The notes: generated from the letters alone by a model not told the origin. Shown: positions 26,803 through 35,355, counted from the first letter of the stretch. The stretch: DNA of 64,000 bases from Pelovirga terrestris (GCF_014773365.1 NZ_JACWUN010000013.1:1-64000), one strand, 5' to 3'. Translations and numbers: made by a program.

Positions 26803-28106
26803 TCAGGGGCACGGCGCGCCGTGCCCTGCCGAAGGGTGGTCTCTGGGCCTGCCGAAGGGTGCCCGCCCGATCATCCCACGTCAACACCAACATCAAGGTC
26901 GCGGGGTCGCGGCCCCGCACTCCGCCATCCTTTTGGCAAGCGCTCCAAAAGGATGCAAAAGAGCTTGCCACTGGCGTGGGGCGACTTGTGGTGTGCGGGA
27001 AGCGGATTAATTTTCGCCGACCGTTTTAAGCGGGTGGCCGCTACCTTTTTTCACGAAAGGCAAAAAGCGCCCCCTCTCGCTTCGCTCGCCAGGGGGTGCC
27101 GCGTGTACGTTCGCTGGTAAATGCTTAAACCGGGGAAGATGACGGTTACTTTTACTTCGGCGTCATTCCCGCGCCGGCGGGAATCCAGAAGGGTCGTTAC
27201 CCACCATCAGAAAAATCGCCGCAGCGGCCAGCCGTCATAGGCCCCTCAGCGCTTGCGCGAAGGGCGGCCAGGTTAAACATGTTGGTCAGATGACTATCAC
27301 CGTACTGCACCTTCCTGCCAGATCAACGCGCCATAACCGTCTATCTCAAGTTGCCCCACGCCAGTGGAGCAGTTTTTGCTTACTTTTTGATGCTGTAAAA
27401 AGTAAGGCGCTCGGCGGTGCGCGAACCGCCGGTTATAGAGGTTTTCCCGTAGGGGCACGGCGCGCTGTGCCCTTTATCCTGAGCCTGCCGAAGGGTGCCC
27501 GCCCGATCATCCCACGTCAACACCAACACCAACATCAAGGTCGCGGGGTCGCGGCCCCGCACTCCGCCATCCTTTTGGCAAGCGCTCCAAAAGGATGCAA
27601 AAAGAGCTTTCCACTGGCGTGGGGCGACTTGTGGTGTGCGGGAGGCGGTGCATTTGATGACGGCAGATGACAGCGGGTGGGTGCTGCCGTTTTTCACGGA
27701 AGGCAAAAAGCGCCCCCTCTCGCTGCGCTCGCCAGGGGGTGCAGCGTGTACGTTCGCTGGTAAGGGCTCGGTCCGGTAGTCATGACGGTTATTGTTACTG
27801 CTTTCCCGCACCGGCGGGAAACCAGAAGACTCGTGACCCACTATCAGCCAAATCGCCGCAGCGGCTAGCCGTCATCGGCCCCTCAGCGCTTGCGCGCAGG
27901 GCGACCAGGTTGAAAATAGAAATTCGCTGAACATCACCATTCAGCAGCTGCCAGCCAGATCCCTGCGCCATAACGTCTATTTCACGTTGCCCCACGCCAG
28001 TGGAGCAGTTTTTGCTTACTTTTTGATGCTGTAAAAAGTAAGGCGCTCGGCGGTGCGCGAACCGCCGGTTATAGAGGTTTTCCCGTAGGGGCACGGCGCG
28101 CCGTGC
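26803..28106 (+). repeat. Composite repeat array A: two ~640-bp units in tandem
   Basis: Units A1 (26803-27448) and A2 (27449-28084) plus the first bases of a third. Each unit starts with an aggggcacggcgcg palindrome, then a left hairpin (A1: 26926-26936 with 26945-26955), the block ccactggcgtggggc, a central part with several hairpins including attcccgcgccggcgggaat, the inverted block gccccacgccagtgg, and a right hairpin (A1: cttacttttt 27379-27388 with aaaaagtaag 27397-27406). No transposase or convincing coding sequence is present; open frames up to ~150 codons differ in phase between copies. Array A abuts and truncates the HEPN gene at 28110. Confidence 0.85.
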
Positions 28107-28109
28107 CCT

Positions 28110-28388
28110 TTACCGTGCTAGATTGGCATTGATGCCGAAATAGTGATGGGCGAGGACATTGCGAAAGTCTTTCATGGTGCGCCAGGGGATGTCTGAAAAT
28201 TGTTGCTGAATTTGGGGAGAAACACGACCGGCGGCCTCCCCGATAATTTCCAGTTCGCGGATTGACGCCGAGAGTGTTTTGCGGTCGTTAATAAAGCGTT
28301 CAAAGCTGATGTCCTTGACAAAGGATTGAATCGCTTCAATTGAATCGAGAATATCCTTCAGATATAGGAGACTGTCTCGATCAGACAT
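28110..28388 (-). pseudogene. HepT-type HEPN toxin with truncated C-terminus
   Basis: 92 residues from ATG 28388, overlapping the mntA-like stop. The HEPN/DUF86 core is intact, including the ribonuclease/AMPylation motif RX4HXY (RNVLAHHYF). After FGIN the family sequence normally continues for ~20 residues (as in the intact copy at 45889), but here repeat-array sequence (gggcacggcgcgccgtgccc) begins within a few codons of the stop. The catalytic motif survives, so partial activity cannot be excluded. MntA would AMPylate the Tyr of this motif in the family. Called a pseudogene because of the lost C-terminal helix. Confidence 0.65.
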
Positions 28389-28671
28389 AGATAATCTCCT
28401 TTGTTATTCGTTCTTTCAGCTCCGGACGGAGATTAGACAGGAGCCCGAGGTCGATTTTTTTTTGTAGATGATCTTCCAGGAAATGCAACGCGCCAAAATA
28501 ACTATCGGCGATATGTTGGGTGTCCATTTCAATAGCGATGTCGATGTCGCTGTGGTCATCGGCGTCACCACGGGCATAGCTGCCGAACAGGCCGATTTTA
28601 ACCACCCCGAAACGTTGCGCCATTTCATCTTTATGGGTTGCCAAAAATTCGGTAATTTCTTCGGTTCTCAT
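28381..28671 (-). CDS. MntA-type minimal nucleotidyltransferase antitoxin
   Basis: 96 residues. The MNT signature GLFGSYARGDADDHSDIDIA IE gives the GSx10DxD metal- and nucleotide-binding site. MntA antitoxins transfer AMP to the HEPN toxin encoded next to them (established for MntA-HepT). It overlaps the HEPN start by 8 nt. Its first ~50 codons and upstream region are almost identical to a second copy at 29710-29892. Ribosome binding site is tccttgg-type complement (ggagagtgggct) upstream of ATG 28671. Confidence 0.88.
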   Translation of the reverse strand: MRTEEITEFLATHKDEMAQRFGVVKIGLFGSYARGDADDHSDIDIAIEMDTQHIADSYFGALHFLEDHLQKKIDLGLLSNLRPELKERITKEIIYV

Positions 28672-28721
28672 AGCCCACTCTCCTTGGTGTTAATGGAATA
28701 TTATCATGACCCTGAAGGATT
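28539..28721. repeat. ~183-bp duplicated segment, copy 1
   Basis: It covers the 5' part of the mntA-like gene and its promoter region and matches 29710-29892 with about two mismatches. Same orientation. This is a segmental duplication or gene-conversion tract. Confidence 0.85.
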
Positions 28722-28734
28722 ATCCGGGCAATGG

Positions 28735-28801
28735 CATTGATGAATCCCGCCCGATCATTCAACGTCAACACCAACATCAAGGTCGCGGGGTCGCACGGAC
28801 G
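28735..28801. repeat. Fragment of the composite repeat
   Basis: The segment cccgatcattcaacgtcaac followed by accaacatcaaggtcgcggg matches the first part of the ~640-bp unit and then ends abruptly. It lies between the duplicated segment and hipB. Confidence 0.6.
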
Positions 28802-28862
28802 GTCGCTAGCAGTCCCATTCCTGAACGGTAAGAAAACCTTGCTTTCCATGTACTGACAGACT

Positions 28863-28884
28863 ATTCTTACCGAAAAGGAAGAAT
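28863..28884 (+). promoter_or_regulatory. Operator-like inverted repeat before hipB
   Basis: attcttacc and ggaagaat form an imperfect inverted repeat around gaaaa, 18 nt before the hipB start codon. HipB-type antitoxins repress their own operon through palindromes in this position (family knowledge). Confidence 0.4.
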
Positions 28885-28902
28885 TTAAGGGGGTATGGTC
28901 GC

Positions 28903-29157
28903 ATGAACAGCACAGCCACACTGTACGGGAAGATTCCTGACGTTGCACAGCTTGGCAAACTGATCCGGCAGGTACGCAAGGAACAGGGACTTACCCAGGA
29001 GGAACTCTCCGCCCTTGTCGGGGTTGGACCAAGGTTAATCGGGGAAATTGAGCGGGGAAAAGCCACTGCGGAAGTCGGTAAGGTGTTTCAGTTGTTAAGC
29101 GGTTTAGGGTTGACTGTTGCCGTTCATCCCCGCTCAATCAACGATGTGCGGGAATAA
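28903..29157 (+). CDS. hipB: HipB-type HTH antitoxin
   Basis: 84 residues with gggggt upstream. Xre-type helix-turn-helix: LGKLIRQVRKEQGLTQEELS ALVGVGPRLIGEIERGK. The C-terminal β-strand LGLTVAVHPR is typical of HipB, which dimerises through it. It would bind the palindrome at 28863-28884 and neutralise HipA. The hipA gene that follows 3 nt later is cut short, so this antitoxin has no full-length partner here. Confidence 0.85.
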   Translation: MNSTATLYGKIPDVAQLGKLIRQVRKEQGLTQEELSALVGVGPRLIGEIERGKATAEVGKVFQLLSGLGLTVAVHPRSINDVRE

Positions 29158-29160
29158 CCC

Positions 29161-29688
29161 ATGGCAAATCCGGAGTATCTTCAGGTCTATCTGAATGACC
29201 GGTTGGTCGGAACACTAAGACGAGTAAGCGCAGAACTGAGCTTTGCTTATGACCGCAAATGGCTTGGCCATCCCCAAGGTCATCCACTGTCTCTCTCCCT
29301 GCCCTTGCGTGAAAGCTCCTTTAGCGATCAGCAAACGCGGATCTGGTTTGGGAACCTTCTGCCGGAAGGCGATGTTCTTTCTGCTGTTGCCCGTCGTCTG
29401 GGTCGGAGCACGGGTGACGTCTTCGGCTTGCTCGCTGATCTCGGCGGCGAATGCGCAGGTGCCGTTCGGTTACTGCCGCCTGACCGTGAAACATCAGACA
29501 GCGGCCACTACCAACAGCTCAGTGAAAAAGAACTTTATCAAATTGTCACTGCGGATCCACCTCAGCCGTTACTGGCGGGGGAGTCCGGCGTGCGCCTGTC
29601 CCTTGCCGGGGCGCCAATGTCTATTTTTTTGCCGAAGGTTTCTTCCAGATGGCGTTTAAGCGCTAGAAAGTTGTGCAAATTCTTTTGA
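29161..29688 (+). pseudogene. hipA: HipA kinase toxin, N-terminal third only
   Basis: Residues 1-~150 match the HipA N-terminal region (LQVYLNDRLVGTLRR, LSLSLPLRESSFSDQQTRIW FGNLLPEG, LGGECAGAVRLLP, and ESGVRLSLAGA). At about 29612 the sequence switches to the antisense of an mntA-like gene, and the last ~25 codons (MSIFLPKVSSRWRL...) are not HipA. The kinase active site and ATP-binding residues are absent, so it cannot phosphorylate GltX. Family length is ~430 residues. Confidence 0.8.
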
Positions 29689-29843
29689 TCGGCGGCCATT
29701 TCGATGGCAATGTCTATGTCGCTGTGGTCATCGGCTTCACCACGGGCATAGCTGCCGAACAGGCCGATTTTAACCACCCCGAAACGTTGCGCCATTTCAT
29801 CTTTATGGGTTGCCAAAAATTCGGTAATTTCTTCGGTTCTCAT
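29562..29843 (-). pseudogene. Second mntA-like nucleotidyltransferase, 3'-truncated
   Basis: The first ~49 residues (MRTEEITEFLATHKDEMAQR ... GSYARGEADDHSDIDIAIEM) are nearly identical to the protein at 28381-28671. The following part differs (KNLHNFLALKRHLEETFGKK IDIG), and the frame then runs into antisense hipA sequence (APARDRRTPDSPASNG). So two genes end at the same breakpoint near 29612. The catalytic GSx10DxD site is complete. No HEPN partner follows. Confidence 0.7.
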
Positions 29844-29892
29844 AGCCCACTCTCCTTGGTGTTAATGGAATATTATCATGACCCTGAAGGAT
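29710..29892. repeat. ~183-bp duplicated segment, copy 2
   Basis: Near-identical to 28539-28721, in the same orientation, including the start, ribosome binding site and upstream region of an mntA-like gene. Confidence 0.85.
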
Positions 29893-29921
29893 TCTTCGGG
29901 CCACGGTAATGTTGTGATGAT

Positions 29922-29988
29922 GTAGGGGCGCAATTCATTGCGCCCAGATGTTGCTATTACAAGCGGGCGTGATGAATCCCGCCCCTAC
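29922..29988. repeat. GTAGGGGCG...CGCCCCTAC palindromic element, copy 2
   Basis: gtaggggcgcaattcattgc at the left and gatgaatcccgcccctac at the right, with a centre (ttgctattacaagcgg) close to copy 1 at 26693. It separates the truncated TA genes from the wHTH-nucleotidyltransferase gene. Confidence 0.75.
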
Positions 29989-30084
29989 CGCAAAACACCC
30001 CAGAATGGATAGATTTGCCCGTAGAGGCGACATCGATCATTTTGTACTTGATTTCAGGACAGTCGTTCTTTAATTTAGTACACT

Positions 30085-30663
30085 ATGGTGAATGCAACTA
30101 ATCTTTTATTTGGCAAGACCCGTCAGGCCATACTGTCACGGTTATTTGACTTGCCGGTATCCAGCCTCTATGTGCGAGAACTTTCTCGCCACACAGGAAT
30201 CAGTCCCGGAGCTCTACAGCACGAACTAAAACAGTTGCTAGCAGCGGATCTGATTCTCCGTGAACAGGACGGTAATCGCGTAACCTATCGAGCCAATACC
30301 ACGCACCCCATCTACCCGGATCTGCTCAACCTGGTGCGCAAAACCTGTGGGCTTTCCAGGCAGATTAAAGGCGCTCTTGAGCCATTGGCAGATCATATCG
30401 AATTTGCAGCCATTTACGGATCAACTGCAAAACATAGAGACCATTCCCGCAGCGATGTTGATCTTCTGATTGTTGGTCAGGTCAGCCTCTCGCAGATTCT
30501 TGATGCAGTCAGTCATCTGGAGTCTCAGTTTGATAGGGAAATCAATGTCCGCGTCTATAGTCCAGAACATTTTCGGCAGTTCCGTCACGAGGAGCAGAAT
30601 TTTCTTCAAGCGGTGCTCGCGGGACCACTGGAAATCCTGATGGGGGGAATCAATGACACTTGA
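30085..30663 (+). CDS. Winged-helix DNA-binding protein fused to a nucleotidyltransferase domain (antitoxin)
   Basis: 192 residues. Residues ~5-80 form an ArsR-like winged helix (RQAILSRLFDLPVSSLYVRE LSRHTGISPGALQHELKQL). Residues ~105-180 are a minimal nucleotidyltransferase with IYGSTAKHRDHSRSDVDLLI. The next gene, overlapping by 11 nt, is a HEPN-like protein. This makes a TA pair in which the antitoxin carries its own repressor domain (inference). There is no Shine-Dalgarno sequence before ATG 30085; ttgatt (30048-30053) and tttaat (30069-30074) could place the transcript start at or next to the ATG, so a leaderless mRNA is possible. Confidence 0.85.
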   Translation: MVNATNLLFGKTRQAILSRLFDLPVSSLYVRELSRHTGISPGALQHELKQLLAADLILREQDGNRVTYRANTTHPIYPDLLNLVRKTCGLSRQIKGALEPLADHIEFAAIYGSTAKHRDHSRSDVDLLIVGQVSLSQILDAVSHLESQFDREINVRVYSPEHFRQFRHEEQNFLQAVLAGPLEILMGGINDT

Positions 30664-31081
30664 AAATCTGATCGGCAGGGGGCTTGAGCACGAACCCTCA
30701 AGAAAACCGGAAATACAACGGTTGCTTGAAAAGATTGCAACTAAATTGACGGACTCCCGGAATCAAACAGTCAGCCTTGAAACACGATTCGATATCGCCT
30801 ATGAGGCGTTGTTACAGATTGGTCTGGTTGCTCTCAGGAGTCATCATCTGCGGCCAAATTCCCGCGGAGGCCACCATGTCATTGCGTTACAAACTCTGCC
30901 ATTGACGATCGGTTATCCACGGGAAAAACTTCGGTTATTGGAAGAATTTCGCAAACAGCGCGCCGCAGGGCTCTACGATGGTTCGTTTACTCCGAGTGAG
31001 AGCGAATTAAACGAACTGATTGCCGTTGTTTCAGAACTTCAATCGTTGTTAATGTCCTGGCTCAGCAGAAAAAGCATTTAA
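30653..31081 (+). CDS. HEPN-like putative toxin paired with the wHTH-nucleotidyltransferase
   Basis: 142 residues, starting inside the end of the previous gene. It is helical, with RFDIAYEALLQIGLVALRSH and then LRPNSRGGHHVIALQTLPLT. The R...GGHH segment resembles the motif region of SAV_6107-like HEPN proteins (from memory, uncertain). HEPN proteins of this kind act as ribonucleases or AMPylation targets when paired with nucleotidyltransferases. The pair appears intact, unlike its neighbours. No terminator is obvious; repeat remnants follow from ~31195. Confidence 0.7.
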   Translation: MTLENLIGRGLEHEPSRKPEIQRLLEKIATKLTDSRNQTVSLETRFDIAYEALLQIGLVALRSHHLRPNSRGGHHVIALQTLPLTIGYPREKLRLLEEFRKQRAAGLYDGSFTPSESELNELIAVVSELQSLLMSWLSRKSI

Positions 31082-31194
31082 TGTGGTTGTGCTCAATCAA
31101 AATTTGTCGCCTGTCATAAAAAGAAACTGGAGGGGTTCGTAGGAGGATTGGCTCCTTCCGCACAGGAAAATCGGGCGAGGCATGCTACACCCTA

Positions 31195-31345
31195 AAGGGG
31201 ATGGGCCAGGGGATGCCGCGCGTACCTTCGCTGGTCAATGCCCGAACCGCCGGTGATAAAGGTTCCCCCCGTAGGGGCACGGCGGGCCGTGCCCTTTACC
31301 GTGCCCTGCGGAAGGGCGGTCGCAGGGCGTGAAACAATTGTGGAC
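31195..31345 (+). repeat. Decayed fragment of the composite repeat
   Basis: ccaggggatgccgcgcgtac and then cttcgctggt, cgaaccgccggtgataaagg and cgtaggggcacggcgggccg match consecutive parts of the ~640-bp unit with the centre deleted. The 31082-31194 stretch before it holds nothing recognisable. Confidence 0.6.
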
Positions 31346-31357
31346 TCATCCGCGGAG

Positions 31358-31672
31358 TTAATGGGGGCAGATTTTTAGCTGCATTTGCTCGCTTGTACTG
31401 CACACTTTGAGGATACCAACAAAGTTTTGCAGTGTTGGGTTGCCGCCAGAGCCGAGCATCCGGCGAATGCTCTTCTCGTCCTTGTGTAATTGATCTGCAA
31501 CAACGGGAAAAGAACCGGTCGCATTGAGATAATCTTTGATCAGGCTTTTTCCCGTATCAATATCCCCTTCCAACAGGGCATTGGTGGCTTCGATAATAAG
31601 CTCTTCGCGAAAGGCTTTATCCTGCTTGGCTCGTTCCATGACGGTTTCTTTGAATTCTCTAGAAAGGGGCAT
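31358..31672 (-). CDS. HTH-type antitoxin of a HigBA-like pair
   Basis: 104 residues from ATG 31672 with a perfect aaaggaggg upstream; a longer upstream frame overlaps the toxin and is not used. The N-terminal helix region (SREFKETVMERAKQDKAFRE) and C-terminal helix-turn-helix (NATGSFPVVADQLHKDEKSI RRMLGSGGNPTLQNFVGILK) match antitoxins that accompany HigB/RelE-type killer proteins. It starts 1 nt after the toxin stop, the toxin-first order of HigBA. It should bind the toxin and the shared promoter. Confidence 0.85.
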   Translation of the reverse strand: MPLSREFKETVMERAKQDKAFREELIIEATNALLEGDIDTGKSLIKDYLNATGSFPVVADQLHKDEKSIRRMLGSGGNPTLQNFVGILKVCSTSEQMQLKICPH

Positions 31673-31673
31673 G

Positions 31674-32006
31674 TTACCCTCCTTTTTGCGCTTTTTTGCG
31701 TTGTTTAAAATCATTCCAGCGTTCCTTGGCGGTAGAGACATCCTGCTGCTGGCGTTTTTTTGTGCCTCCAGCCAGAAGAATAACCAAATGGGGTCCATCA
31801 TAAGCAAAGTAGATGCGATACCCAGGACCAAAATCGATTTTGTACTCGTAAACTCCGGAACTCACGGACTTCACGTTTGACGTGTTGCCCCGCGCAAGCC
31901 TTGTCAGGGCAACGGTTATTTTAGCCGCTGCTCTGGCATCGAGTGCTGAAAACCAGCCCTTGAAGGGGCTTATCCCTTCGTTGGTTACATACTCGTGGAT
32001 GTTCAT
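31674..32006 (-). CDS. RelE/HigB-type addiction-module killer protein
   Basis: 110 residues from ATG 32006 with ggaggggg upstream. Family pattern: FKGWFSALDARAAAKITVAL, RLARGNTSNVKSVSSGVYEY KIDFGPGYRIYFAYDG, and LILLAGGTKKRQQQDVSTAK. Proteins of this group cleave mRNA, usually on the ribosome (family knowledge). Toxin gene comes first, with the antitoxin downstream. Both genes look complete, so this is the one apparently functional standard TA pair inside the island. Confidence 0.88.
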   Translation of the reverse strand: MNIHEYVTNEGISPFKGWFSALDARAAAKITVALTRLARGNTSNVKSVSSGVYEYKIDFGPGYRIYFAYDGPHLVILLAGGTKKRQQQDVSTAKERWNDFKQRKKAQKGG

Positions 32007-32127
32007 TCCCCCTCCTAATCATAACTAATAGTAACATATAAGTTACCAAATATAAATATGTCGATGTTGTCTGGAATAGTAATTTTTGGATATGACGACA
32101 AGGGGCGGTGTCTCATCCCGGTTCCCC

Positions 32128-35100
32128 GTAGGGGCACGGCGCGCTGTGCCCTTTATCCTGAGCCTGCCGAAGGGGGCCCGCCCGATCATTCAACACCAAC
32201 ATCAAGGTCGCGGGGTCGCGGCCCCGCACTCCGCCTGACTTTTTGGCAAGCGCTCCAAAAAGTCAGCAAAAAGAGCTTTCCACTGGCGTGGGGCGACTTG
32301 TGGTGTGCGGGGGGCGGGGCATTTGATGACGGCAGATGACAGCGGGTGGGTGCTGCCGTTTTTCACGGAAGGCAACAGGCGCCCCCTCTCGCTTCGCTCG
32401 CCAGGGGGTGCAGCGTGTACGTTCGCTGGTAAGGGCTCGGTCCGGTAGTCATGACGGTTATTGTTACTGCATTGCTATTCCCGCGCCGGCGGGAATCCAG
32501 AACACTCGTGACCCACTATCAGCCAAATCGTCGCAGCGGCCATCCGTCATTGGCCCCTCAGCGCTTGCGCGAAGGGCGACCAGGTTGAAAATATGAATTC
32601 GCTGAACATCACCGTTCAGCCGCTGCCTGCCGGATCCCTGCGCCATACCGCCTACCTCACGTTGCCCCACGCCAGTGGAGCAGTTTTTGCTTACTTTTTG
32701 ATGCTGTAAAAAGTAAGGCGCTCGGCGGTGCGCGAACCGCCGGTTGTAGAGGTTTTCCCGTAGGGGCACGGCGCGCTGTGCCCTTTATCCTGAGCTTGCC
32801 GAAGGGTGCCCGCCCGATCATCCCACGTCAACACCAACATCAAGGTCGCGGGGTCGCGGCCCCGCCCGCCGCCTGACTTTTTGGCAAGCGCTCCAAAAAG
32901 TCAGCAAAAAGAGCTTTCCACTGGCGTGGGGCGACTTGTGGTGTGCGGGGGGCGGGGCATTTGATGACGGCAGATGACAGCGGGTGGGTGCTGCCGTTTT
33001 TCACGGAAGGCAAAAAGCGCCCCCTCTCGCTGCGCTCGCCAGGGGGTGCAGCGCGGACGTTCGCTGGTAAATGCTTAAACCGGGGAAGATGACGGTTACT
33101 TTTACTTCGGCGTCATTCCCGCGCCGGCGGGAATCCAGAAGGGTCGTTACCCACCATCAGAAAAATCGCCGCAGCGGCCAGCCGTCATAGGCCCCTCAGC
33201 GCTTGCGCGAAGGGCGGCCAGGTTAAACATGTTGGTCAGATGACTATCACCGTACTGCACCTTCCTGCCAGATCAACGCGCCATAACCGTCTATCTCAAG
33301 TTGCCCCACGCCAGTGGAGGCGTTTTTGCATCCTTTTGACGCCTATCAAAAGGATGGCGCTCGGCGGTGCGCGAACCGCCGGTTGTGAAGGTTTTTTGTA
33401 GGGGCGATTCATGAACCGCCCGATCATTCAACGTCAACACCACCACCAACACCGCGGGGTCGCGGCCCCGCCCGCCGCCATCCTTTTGGCAAGCGCTCCA
33501 AAAGGATGCAAAAAAGCTTTCCACTGGCGTGGGGCGACTTGTGGTGTGCGGGGGGCGGAGCCATGTTCGTCGGTAGTCGTAAGCGGGTGGGTGCTGCCGC
33601 TTTTCACGAACTGCAACAGGCGCCCCCTCTCGCTGCGCTCGCCAGGGGGTGCAGCGCGGACGTTCGCTGGTAAGGGCTCGGAACGGTAGTTATGACGGTT
33701 ATTGTTACTGCATTGCTATTCCCGCGCCGGCGGGAATCCAGAACACTCGTGACCCACTATCAGCCAAATAGCCGCAGCGGCCAGCCGTCATTGGCCCCTC
33801 AGCGCTTGCGCGCAGGGCGACCAGGTTGAAAATATAAATTCGCTGAACATCACCGTACAGCCGCTGCCTGCCGGATCCCTGCGCCATAACCGTCTATCTC
33901 ACGTTGCCCCACGCCAGTGGAGCAGTTTTTGCTTACTTTTTGATGCTGTAAAAAGTAAGGCGCTCGGCGGTGCGCGAACCGCCGGTTATAGAGGTTTTCC
34001 CGTAGGGGAACGGCGCGCTGTGCCCTTTATCCTGAGCCTGCCGAAGGGTGCCCGCCCGATCATCCCACGTCAACACCAACACCAACACCAAGGTCGCGGG
34101 GTCGCGGCCCCGCACTCCGCCATCCTTTTGGCAAGCGCTCCAAAAGGATGCAAAAGAGCTTTCCACTGGCGTGGGGCGACTTGTGGTGTGCGGGGGGCGG
34201 AGCCATGTTCGTCGGTAGTCGTAAGCGGGTGGGTGCTGCCGCTTTTCACGAACTGCAACAGGCGCCCCCTCTCGCTGCGCTCGCCAGGGGGTGCAGCGCG
34301 GACGTTCGCTGGTAAGGGCTCGGAACGGTAGTTATGACGGTTATTGTTACTGCATTGCTATTCCCGCGCCGGCGGGAATCCAGAACACTCGTGACCCACT
34401 ATCAGCCAAATAGCCGCAGCGGCCAGCCGTCATTGGCCCCTCAGCGCTTGCGCGCAGGGCGACCAGGTTGAAAATATAAATTCGCTGAACATCACCGTAC
34501 AGCCGCTGCCTGCCGGATCCCTGCGCCATAACCGTCTATCTCACGTTGCCCCACGCCAGTGGAGCAGTTTTTGCTTACTTTTTGATGCTGTAAAAAGTAA
34601 GGCGCTCGGCGGTGCGCGAACCGCCGGTTATAGAGGTTTTCCCGTAGGGGCACGGCGCGCTGTGCCCTTTATCCTGAGCCTGCCGAAGGGGGCCCGCCCG
34701 ATCATCCCACGTCAACACCAACATCAAGGTCGCGGGGTCGCGGCCCCGCACTCCGCCTGACTTTTTGGCAAGCGCTCCAAAAAGTCAGCAAAAAGAGCTT
34801 TCCACTGGCGTGGGGCGACTTGTGGTGTGCGGGAGGCGGTGCATTTGATGACGGCAGATGAAAATGGGTGGGCGCTGCCGCTTTTCACGAACTGCAACAG
34901 GCGCCCCCTCTCGCTGCGCTCGCCAGGGGGTGCAGCGCGGACGTTCGCTGGTAAGGGCTCGGAACGGGGGAAGATGACGGTTATTGTTACTGCATTGCTT
35001 TTCCCGCACCGGCGGGAATGACGCAGGCGCGTGACCCACTTTCAGCCAAATCGTCGCAGCGGCCAGCCGTCATTGGCCCCTCAGCGCTTGCGCTCAGGGC

Positions 35101-35310
35101 GACCAGGTTGAAAATATGAATTCGCTGAACATCACCGTTCAGCCGCTGCCTGCCGGATCCCTGCGCCATACCGCCTACCTCACGTTGCCCCACGCCAGTG
35201 GAGCAGTTTTTGCTTACTTTTTGATGCTGTAAAAAGTAAGGCGCTCGGCGGTGCGCGAACCGCCGGTTCTAAAGGTTTCACCGTAGGGGCGAGGCATGCC
35301 TCGCCCCGGT
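32128..35310 (+). repeat. Composite repeat array B: five ~640-bp units in tandem
   Basis: Units B1 32128-32759, B2 32760-33397, B3 33398-34001, B4 34002-34643 and B5 34644-35282, then the start of a sixth. Within each unit a left hairpin, the block ccactggcgtggggc (B1 32280-32294), an interior of ~370 bp, the inverted block gccccacgccagtgg (B1 32664-32678) and a right hairpin recur in order. B1, B2 and B5 have the left stem ctgactttttgg/ccaaaaagtcag; B3 and B4 have catccttttgg/ccaaaaggatg. The right stem is cttacttttt/aaaaagtaag except in B2, which has catccttttga/tcaaaaggatg. B3 and B4 are almost identical over ~500 bp. No gene is present. The array ends ~50 bp before the fliC promoter. Confidence 0.88.
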
Positions 35311-35355
35311 TGCTCCCCCCATAATAGCCAAAGCAACATTATTTCACTTTTTCCC

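Noticed and set aside
26785-28094. Open frames of 60-150 codons in arrays A and B
   Set aside because: They occur on both strands in several phases, consist of repeat sequence, lack ribosome binding sites and change length between units, so they are treated as non-coding.
32128-35282. CRISPR array
   Set aside because: Units are ~640 bp, not short repeats with unique spacers, and no cas genes are present.
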